From Candidatus Alloscybalousia intestinigallinarum (GTDB lineage Bacteria > Bacillota_I > Bacilli_A > RF39 > UBA660): a stretch of DNA of 33,092 nt. The stretch is from NCBI GenBank assembly GCA_018716115.1, contig DVKF01000042.1, positions 1 through 33,092 of the forward strand, written 5' to 3'. A program made the position numbers and the translations under genes. Positions within the stretch are counted from its first letter, which is position 1, and each line of letters opens with the position of its first letter. This document shows, piece after piece, positions 14,854 to 20,798 of the stretch. Below the pieces are notes generated by a model that saw nothing but the letters and a program-made list of their open reading frames with translations, was not told where the DNA came from and ran no database searches.

Positions 14854-16389
14854 ATGTATACTGAAGAAAGAAAAGGAAACTTACTTAAACAATTCTTGAT
14901 GAGATTAATTTTAATTATCATCTTTGTATTATTACTAATCTGGCTAGTACCTTGGCCAAATATGGATAGCTATATCGAAGCATTAAATCCATTAAAGAGT
15001 CAGATTTTTAATGCGAATATTCAAGAGATGAAAGATGCAGCTATTCTCTATTATACAGAAGAAAGATTACCACAAGATGTAGGGGATACCAAAACACTTA
15101 CTTTACAACAAATGTTGGATCTAAAATTATTAGTTCCATTTGTAGATAAAGATGGTAATTCCTGTGATGTTACAAAATCTTATGTAACAATCGAAAAACA
15201 AGAGACTGAATATTTATTGAAAGTGAACTTGAAATGTGGAGAAGAAGAAGATTATATCTTAGTTCACATCGGATGTTATGCTTATTGTACATCATATGTA
15301 TGTGAGAAGGCGGAAGATGAGCCGGTTAAACCTGGTGATATTATTAGACCAACAGCTACACCTACTTCACCAGCACCTACAACAACACCAACATCTACGC
15401 CAACGCCGACAACTATTCCTACACCAACGACTTGTCCTACATGTACACCATGTCCAACTTGCCCAACATCAACGCCGACAACTACACCGCCGACAACACC
15501 GCCAGATGAACCTAAAGCTTGTGAAGTTAAAGACGGTAAGTATTATGGTAAGGATGGTAACGAAGTAGATCAAGCAACTTGGGTAAAAGAATGTACAACA
15601 TCGCCATCACCAACGCCAACTACTACGCCGACAACGACTCCTACACCTCCACCAACAGATCAACCAGATAAAGAATGGGAGTATCGTTATAAGAAATATA
15701 CACCAGCTTATTGTGCTAATTGGTCAAGTTGGTCAACACAGATGTTGAAAAACGGGGAAACTTTAAAGACAGAAAATACGATTTATAAAGTAGTTGAGGA
15801 TTTAGGGGTTAAACGTGTTCAAGTTGGAACGGTTTCTCCAGTATATCAAAAGGTAATCGTTACACATGATGAACAATATCAAGTTGGTACTCATGATTAC
15901 AAAGTATGTACTGAGTATAATTATGTAGTAAGTGGTGGCACTTTATATCAAATTACTGGCGATTGGACTTATACTGATAATTATTATCGTGGCTATAATC
16001 CGCCTGCTGATACTGCTACTTCACGTTGGATTTTCCAAGGTGTTGACTTTGATGTCTGTGGTAGTGATTGTACAAATCATCCATATGTAATTTATAGACA
16101 ACAAGTAAGAGGTGGTAGTGTTCAAAGTGGTGAACCTTCGATTAGTGCTACTTGTACTAAAGTAGAAACTAGATCAATACCGACTTACATTACCAGAACA
16201 ATTACAGAAACAAAGACGATACTAAAAGAACCTGAGAAACCTTTATATGGTGATATCCATTTCTATCGTGAGAAAACTTGTACGGATGTAAGACAAGCAT
16301 CTTATAGCTATGTATGGAGTCGTTATAACGATACTAGTTTGTTGGGACAAGGTTATGTTTATACTGGTGAGTATCGAGAGAAAAATTAA
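14854..16389 (+). CDS. Membrane-anchored Thr/Pro-rich surface protein, O-glycosylation candidate
   Basis: A 511-aa protein of unknown family. ATG 14854 is chosen because it follows a strong ribosome binding site and a consensus promoter; the open frame extends upstream to 14758 only by chance. A short basic N-terminus and one hydrophobic helix (about 18-33) form an N-in signal anchor. Residues about 45-145 have a long helix and small sheet (IQEMKDAAILYYTEERLP, then TLTLQQMLDLKLL) reminiscent of type IV pilin-like minor domains, but there is no prepilin peptidase site. Thr/Pro-rich mucin-like linkers occupy about 165-219 and 248-271; the first has a CPTC repeat cluster. The C-terminal half (about 275-511) is Tyr- and Cys-rich and contains WSSWS. 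The PMT gene three genes upstream makes it a likely glycosylation substrate. The next gene follows 13 bp downstream. Confidence 0.8.
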   Translation: MYTEERKGNLLKQFLMRLILIIIFVLLLIWLVPWPNMDSYIEALNPLKSQIFNANIQEMKDAAILYYTEERLPQDVGDTKTLTLQQMLDLKLLVPFVDKDGNSCDVTKSYVTIEKQETEYLLKVNLKCGEEEDYILVHIGCYAYCTSYVCEKAEDEPVKPGDIIRPTATPTSPAPTTTPTSTPTPTTIPTPTTCPTCTPCPTCPTSTPTTTPPTTPPDEPKACEVKDGKYYGKDGNEVDQATWVKECTTSPSPTPTTTPTTTPTPPPTDQPDKEWEYRYKKYTPAYCANWSSWSTQMLKNGETLKTENTIYKVVEDLGVKRVQVGTVSPVYQKVIVTHDEQYQVGTHDYKVCTEYNYVVSGGTLYQITGDWTYTDNYYRGYNPPADTATSRWIFQGVDFDVCGSDCTNHPYVIYRQQVRGGSVQSGEPSISATCTKVETRSIPTYITRTITETKTILKEPEKPLYGDIHFYREKTCTDVRQASYSYVWSRYNDTSLLGQGYVYTGEYREKN

Positions 16390-16402
16390 GGGGTGAAACA
16401 TT

Positions 16403-19228
16403 ATGGAAATTAGACGTTTTAGTGATATAGATAATGAGACTTATCGATCACAAATTCAAAGAGTGTATGCCGTTACTAATGATAAAAACTTGGTACCAGG
16501 CACTACAGAAGACAACTGTTTAAACGAGATGTTCGTTTTTCTCAAAGATGGTAGCGTAGATTATTTCATGGCTGATTCTGACATTGATGTTAGAACGCAG
16601 GAAACTGAAGATTTCAATAATTTTATTGTCAATTGGTGCGATCAAACCGGCGTCAATTGGCAAGATTCTAGATATTTTAGACAATTACGTTTAGGATCTA
16701 AAAATAAAGAAGAACAAAAATTAATTAGAGATCTTGAATCAAATTATCAGAATTATGAAGATGATTACGAAGAAGAGAATGAAAAGAAGCCTTTATCGCT
16801 TGGTAAAAAAGCAGCGATAGCCGCAGGAGCAGTAGCAACTGCAGGTGCTCTTGCGGCAGGTGGCTTTGCCTTACATAATGCATTAGCTAATGGCAATCAA
16901 CCTCAGACTACAACAGAAGATGAAAATTCTCTTACGAAGCCAGATATGGAAGGACAAACATGGGATTATTATGTGGAGAATGCGATTGATAGTACTCAAA
17001 AACAATTCTATACAACTCTTGGTAATTGGTTAACGAATTTTAATAATTCCGCTTCATGGATGGCTAGAACCAACAATGCTGGACAAAGTGCTATTTTTGG
17101 TTTAACCGCCAAAGAAGGCGCAAGTTTAATGCTTAGATTTAATGAGTATACCGATGAAGAGATCATTACTATCTGTAATGGTATGAATATCAATGCTGAT
17201 GAAATTATGGAAGAGAGTAATCATGCAATTGAAAAGTTGATTACTTATTATACAATTAGTGGAACACCAACTGGTATCGATGCTTTATTTAATGATGCTC
17301 ATGATAAAGAGGTAATTCAAGCATTTGAACAACATCATCAACAAGTCATGAATGCTACTAATGATGATGAAAAAGAATCATTAATGCAAGCAGAAAAGCA
17401 AATGTTCTACGATTACTTTAACAGTGATGTTGAAGGAAAAGAGACTAAAGCAGAAGCTGCATCTACTTCATATTTATTAAGAACGATTTTACCAGCGGAT
17501 ACGATTATTTCTCAACTTAATCGTTATCACGATACAGAGGCTATTTATAAAATCGGTTCTAGTGAACCAATTAATGTAAAAACTTCATTATTTGGTGAAC
17601 AGATGATGTGTCAATTTGTAACTGGTTGGGAGAACTTCAATCAGGAGTCATATCTTGGGGAACTTGGATATAGTAGCAGTAAATACTATGTTAAAACAGA
17701 TGGTGTACAAAGAAGTATCGCAGATATATCTTGTGGCGAACAAGAAAAGAAATTAAGAGATGGCGATAGTTATCGTCTTGAATTAACGGAAACTAACGCT
17801 GCTGTAGATACGGCCATTCAAACGATGAAATTAACTTTACAAGCAGACAATAAGTATTCAGAAGAAGAAATTAATCAGATTATTAATCAAATGGAAAATA
17901 ATCTTAACGATGGAAAAGGTTATAATTCTATTGATGAACTTACAGAGTATACATATGATCGTGATTTGATTGAAGCAATGCTTGATCAAAAATTAAAAGA
18001 TTTAAATAAATATCCTGCTTATGCCGATACTTTTGACGAAGTGATTGAAGAAATGTTCTTAAAGCAAGCTGCTGTTAAAGGAAGTTCTAAGGGTTATTCA
18101 TCAAGTAGTGGAAGCAGCTCAAGTTCGACTGGTGGAAAAAAAGTAGAAACAACAAATCCACAAGAAGCAGAAGCTGCATTACAAGCGATGGGTGTTTCTC
18201 CAGAGGTATCTGAACAAATGCGAATTGAAGCCGAAGAAAAAGCTGCTGCTGCTGTCGGAGCAGAAAGAGATACTGAAGCAGTAAAACAGAAACATGAAGC
18301 TCTTAATCAACAAGAGCAAATTGCTTACAATTTTATTTATGCTGCAGTTTATAATCACTATGCTGGCAAATATGTAGAAGGTGAATGGAGTCAATATAAA
18401 AAAGCAACTAGTCCTGATTATCCATATGATAGTAGCTGGGCTTATTCATCTGATGCAAGAACACGAGAAACTTATGCATCGGCTAAGGCTAATGCGTTGA
18501 GTCATGCTGCTCAATGTCAACAATTAGAAAAGGATAGAGAGCAAGGAAAGGATACCATTGGTGGAGATATTCAGATAGATGAAGATTTGAAAGAAGATAA
18601 TATCGATATTGATAATATTGGTACTGATAAAGGAAATTCAAACGGACAAACGATTGAAGATATTATTAACCAAGGAAATAGTGAAGATCCAAATAAAGGA
18701 AATACTGTTCCTAGCGGGGATTCAGGACAAAGTGTTATTCCACCATCACCAGATGATTTAAACAATAAAGAAAATAGTAACAATAATAACAATAATAATA
18801 GTGGTAGTGGTAATACTGGCGGTAGTGGTAATACTAATTCTAATGAGGGTATTACAAACAATCCAGGTGATTTCGCACCAGTTGTACCAGATGACACTAC
18901 TGATGGGATGACTCAAAATCCGGATGGAACATATGGTGGCGAGACTCAAGTTGACGATGCGGTTAAGAATATTTTAAATGGCGCAGGATCTAATTCAGTT
19001 GTAGAAGCTCCTTCCAGTGAAGCTACGCAATCAACACCTGAAACTTCAGCAAGCAGTACCGTTGATCAAGCAATTGACGCGGTAGTAGAAGAGACTGCTC
19101 AACAGATTTATGAAGAACAAACTATGGGTGGCGATGCTGTTATTTATGATGGTTTAGAAGATTATATTTCTAATCTTGGTGAAGAAGAAGTAGTTATGCC
19201 TGAAGAAACAGTTAAATCTATGAAATAA
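16403..19228 (+). CDS. Large Ser/Asn-rich single-pass membrane protein, unknown function
   Basis: A 941-aa protein with no recognised family. Residues 1-130 form a soluble acidic domain with LNEMFVFLKDGSVDYFMAD and two Trp in NWCDQTGVNW. A small-residue-rich helix (about 136-160, AAIAAGAVATAGALAAGGFA) is preceded by lysines, so the first domain is predicted to be cytoplasmic and the remaining 780 residues extracellular. The outer part is largely helical to about residue 550. A Ser-rich linker near 560-575 follows, then a helical stretch, and an Asn/Ser/Gly-rich tail (about 720-870) containing poly-Asn. The last 50 residues are acidic. GGGGTGA lies before ATG 16403, only 13 bp after the previous gene, so the two are co-transcribed. 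It may act with the Thr/Pro-rich protein at the surface; that is inference. Confidence 0.8.
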   Translation: MEIRRFSDIDNETYRSQIQRVYAVTNDKNLVPGTTEDNCLNEMFVFLKDGSVDYFMADSDIDVRTQETEDFNNFIVNWCDQTGVNWQDSRYFRQLRLGSKNKEEQKLIRDLESNYQNYEDDYEEENEKKPLSLGKKAAIAAGAVATAGALAAGGFALHNALANGNQPQTTTEDENSLTKPDMEGQTWDYYVENAIDSTQKQFYTTLGNWLTNFNNSASWMARTNNAGQSAIFGLTAKEGASLMLRFNEYTDEEIITICNGMNINADEIMEESNHAIEKLITYYTISGTPTGIDALFNDAHDKEVIQAFEQHHQQVMNATNDDEKESLMQAEKQMFYDYFNSDVEGKETKAEAASTSYLLRTILPADTIISQLNRYHDTEAIYKIGSSEPINVKTSLFGEQMMCQFVTGWENFNQESYLGELGYSSSKYYVKTDGVQRSIADISCGEQEKKLRDGDSYRLELTETNAAVDTAIQTMKLTLQADNKYSEEEINQIINQMENNLNDGKGYNSIDELTEYTYDRDLIEAMLDQKLKDLNKYPAYADTFDEVIEEMFLKQAAVKGSSKGYSSSSGSSSSSTGGKKVETTNPQEAEAALQAMGVSPEVSEQMRIEAEEKAAAAVGAERDTEAVKQKHEALNQQEQIAYNFIYAAVYNHYAGKYVEGEWSQYKKATSPDYPYDSSWAYSSDARTRETYASAKANALSHAAQCQQLEKDREQGKDTIGGDIQIDEDLKEDNIDIDNIGTDKGNSNGQTIEDIINQGNSEDPNKGNTVPSGDSGQSVIPPSPDDLNNKENSNNNNNNNSGSGNTGGSGNTNSNEGITNNPGDFAPVVPDDTTDGMTQNPDGTYGGETQVDDAVKNILNGAGSNSVVEAPSSEATQSTPETSASSTVDQAIDAVVEETAQQIYEEQTMGGDAVIYDGLEDYISNLGEEEVVMPEETVKSMK

Positions 19229-19253
19229 TTGTTAAGTATATATATAAATCGAG

Positions 19254-19284
19254 AAAGGGAACTCAGTTTATTGGGTTCTCTTTT
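19254..19284 (+). terminator. Terminator of the Thr/Pro-rich and Ser/Asn-rich operon
   Basis: Arms 19254-19265 and 19272-19283 pair over 12 positions including several G-U, with a 6-nt loop and a TTTT end. Confidence 0.75.
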
Positions 19285-19362
19285 AATGTGAGTATTATTA
19301 AATAAATTATATATTCGTAGTGAAAAAACTTTGTGTGTATAAAAAGTATGACATTCTAAGAT

Positions 19363-19391
19363 TTGTCAACTATCAATTTTTATGATATTAT
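19363..19391 (+). promoter_or_regulatory. Promoter reading plus-strand into the IS110 remnant
   Basis: TTGTCA (19363-19368), 17 bp, TATTAT (19386-19391), preceded by TGA as an extended -10. No + strand gene follows. Transcription would start near 19398 and run antisense to the transposase 3' end. Confidence 0.55.
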
Positions 19392-19413
19392 AGACACTAC
19401 AAAAAGACACGAA

Positions 19414-19441
19414 ATTTATAAATTTTTAAAAATTTATAAAT
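19414..19441. repeat. 28-bp perfect A/T-only palindrome
   Basis: Each half is 14 nt (19414-19427 and 19428-19441) and the match is exact on both strands. It lies just 3' of the transposase remnant and has the same ATTTTTAAAAAT core as the longer palindrome at 20672-20709. Confidence 0.85.
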
Positions 19442-19470
19442 AATGTGTTTATTTGGTATATAATCAAGTA

Positions 19471-19492
19471 GTAGTTATGTGGTGATAACTAC
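19471..19492. repeat. Hairpin at the 3' end of the IS110 remnant
   Basis: GTAGTTAT (19471-19478) and ATAACTAC (19485-19492) pair perfectly around a 6-nt loop. The transposase remnant's stop codon (19489-19491, minus strand) lies in the right arm. Confidence 0.6.
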
Positions 19493-19502
19493 TTATCTAC
19501 TT

Positions 19503-19548
19503 GCTTACACAAAGCTAAAATTTTTCGGAGTAATTTAGTTGTGCAAGC
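19503..19548. repeat. Long imperfect hairpin in the transposase 3' region
   Basis: GCTT, CACAA and CTAAA (19503-19519) pair in order with TTTAG, TTGTG and AAGC (19534-19548), with one mismatch and a 2-nt bulge. It overlaps the coding remnant and would be part of the plus-strand transcript starting near 19398. Confidence 0.5.
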
Positions 19549-19560
19549 AGTAATAGCTGC

Positions 19561-19592
19561 GTAATGATGTTTACCTTCATTACGTTTTTTTC
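19561..19592 (+). terminator. Plus-strand terminator-like hairpin inside the transposase remnant
   Basis: CGTAATGA and TCATTACG pair perfectly around a 9-nt loop and are followed by T7. It would end a plus-strand RNA of about 190 nt from the promoter at 19363-19391. On the minus strand the same bases encode the conserved RNEGKHHY motif, so it may be coincidental. Confidence 0.5.
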
Positions 19593-20644
19593 TGTAATAA
19601 ATTTCTATATCATTTTCTTGTTTAGTTTTACCAACTATGGTAATAATATTAGAAACTATAATATAAAGAATTTTTTTTTCATATATTTATTTCCTGATTT
19701 AGAAATAGGACCATGTACATTAACTGATTTACCAGATTGCTTTATAGTCAATCGCTTTCTGATATTCATTAACGAGTCTTGAAATTTGAGATAAATTGGA
19801 AACTATTTCATCGTTCATATCAACTGATGGATAAGAATTAGAAGCAACTTCTTTAATTTTAATAGGCTTAGATTTCCAATAACTAAAGCCTTGCTTTTTA
19901 AAGAGATTTTGTAATTTATCAATTCTAGCCTTAGAAATAATATCAGCATGAGGATATTTCTCAATAAACTCTAAAGCAATACTAGAATAAATTGTATTTC
20001 CTTTAAACAATTCTTCATATTCAGGAAAACATAAATAAACTAAATTTCTGTATCTGTTTTTAAGATTCACGCATAATTCATCTAAAGCAAAATATTGTCT
20101 AGATAAAGCATTTAAATTTAAATATAATTGATCAGGTTTAGAATATTCTTTAAATGTATTAGTTAGAAACAAATTAACTAAATTAAAACAATCTTCTTTA
20201 TCAGTTTTAGTTTTTCTAAGATTTCTTTTTTTCATTTTTCCATAGATAGGATTAATAACAAATACTTTAAATTTATTATCTAAAAAAAATCTTTCAATAG
20301 GTCTATGATAAATACCAGTTGATTCCATTATTACAGAAATATTATCTAATTTAAATTGATTAATTCTATTAAGTAAATTAGTAAAATCATTAATAGAATG
20401 ATTAACTTCGTATGGATCAATTAGAACTTCACCACTAGAACTAACTAAAGTAACCATACTTTTTCCTTTAGCTACATCAATAGCTAAACAATTGTGCATA
20501 ATCAACATCCTTTTCGATTGAACTCTTTGTACCATCTACTCCTCATCACGCTTGTTATATAAGATTCAATAATCCTCACATTCTAAAACTAGGAAAATAA
20601 AAAGAAAAGAGCTAGGCCGTCATGCTTATGGATATAAAAACCTT

Positions 20645-20653
20645 TGTTATAAT
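20645..20653 (+). promoter_or_regulatory. Possible distal promoter upstream of adhE
   Basis: TGT-TATAAT extended -10 (20645-20653) without a good -35. A transcript from here would include the 38-bp palindrome before reaching adhE. Confidence 0.3.
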
Positions 20654-20671
20654 CTGCCTAAACTCAATCGT

Positions 20672-20709
20672 ATATTTTTTACCTATTTTTAAAAATAGGT
20701 AAAAAATAT
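20672..20709. repeat. 38-bp perfect palindrome between the IS remnant and adhE
   Basis: Two 19-nt halves (20672-20690 and 20691-20709) are exact reverse complements; the core is CCTATTTTTAAAAATAGG. It overlaps the -10 and start region of the minus-strand promoter and lies 36 bp upstream of the adhE -35. It could be an operator, a hairpin terminator or an IS-related site. Confidence 0.9.
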
Positions 20710-20735
20710 TATACTAATAAATCAATGGTTTGCAA
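20708..20735 (-). promoter_or_regulatory. Minus-strand promoter toward the IS110 remnant
   Basis: On the minus strand TTGCAA (20735-20730), 16 bp, TATAAT (20713-20708). Transcription would start near 20701, leaving about 165 nt of leader before the transposase start, a length compatible with a bridge RNA. Confidence 0.5.
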
Positions 20736-20744
20736 CTTCATCAA

Positions 20745-20774
20745 TTTACTAATTTGTATTATGCGTGTTATAAT
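20745..20774 (+). promoter_or_regulatory. Promoter of adhE
   Basis: TTTACT (20745-20750), 18 bp, extended -10 TGT-TATAAT (20766-20774). It is back to back with the minus-strand promoter at 20708-20735. Confidence 0.65.
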
Positions 20775-20798
20775 GTTTTTAGAATAGGGGTTTAAACT

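Larger units (their letters stand above)
19489..20535 (-). pseudogene. IS110-family transposase with internal deletion and frameshift
   Basis: Minus-strand remnant of an IS110-family DEDD transposase. The N-terminal RuvC-like domain is intact in one frame (20535 down to 19729, 268 aa), with acidic residues in LAIDVAKGKS, IMESTGIY and KTDKEDC. It ends early after EYQKAIDYKAIW. From about 19750 to 19489 another frame encodes the end of the family's C-terminal Transposase_20 domain (TIKQSGKSVNVHGPISK, SGNKYM, RNEGKHHYAA, LLRKILAL). About 50-70 residues that normally link the two, with the IPGIGP-type helix-hairpin-helix, are missing, and the frames differ, so an internal deletion with a frame change is inferred. 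The start may be ATG 20535 (MVQRV) or the inner ATG before HNCLAIDV, which has AAAGGATG upstream. The element is not expected to move on its own. Confidence 0.85.
19398..20701 (-). mobile_element. Degenerate IS110-family insertion sequence (ends uncertain)
   Basis: Region containing the transposase pseudogene and its non-coding flanks, between the operon ending at 19284 and adhE. IS110 elements often lack clear terminal inverted repeats and none were found, so the limits are estimates. IS110 elements carry a bridge RNA gene in a non-coding flank; 20536-20700 (5' of the transposase) or 19398-19488 (3') are the candidate places here. Confidence 0.5.

Noticed and set aside
15278..15568. 96-aa frame rich in Gln/His/Arg
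   Set aside because: It is a shadow of the Thr/Pro repeat region in another frame.
18571..18949. Leu/Ser-rich and Ile/Thr-rich minus-strand frames
   Set aside because: They arise from the reverse complement of the poly-Asn/Ser/Gly coding region.
19564..19782. Plus-strand 72-aa frame in the IS region
   Set aside because: It is antisense to the transposase remnant, rich in Phe/Ile from A/T bias, and has no ribosome binding site.
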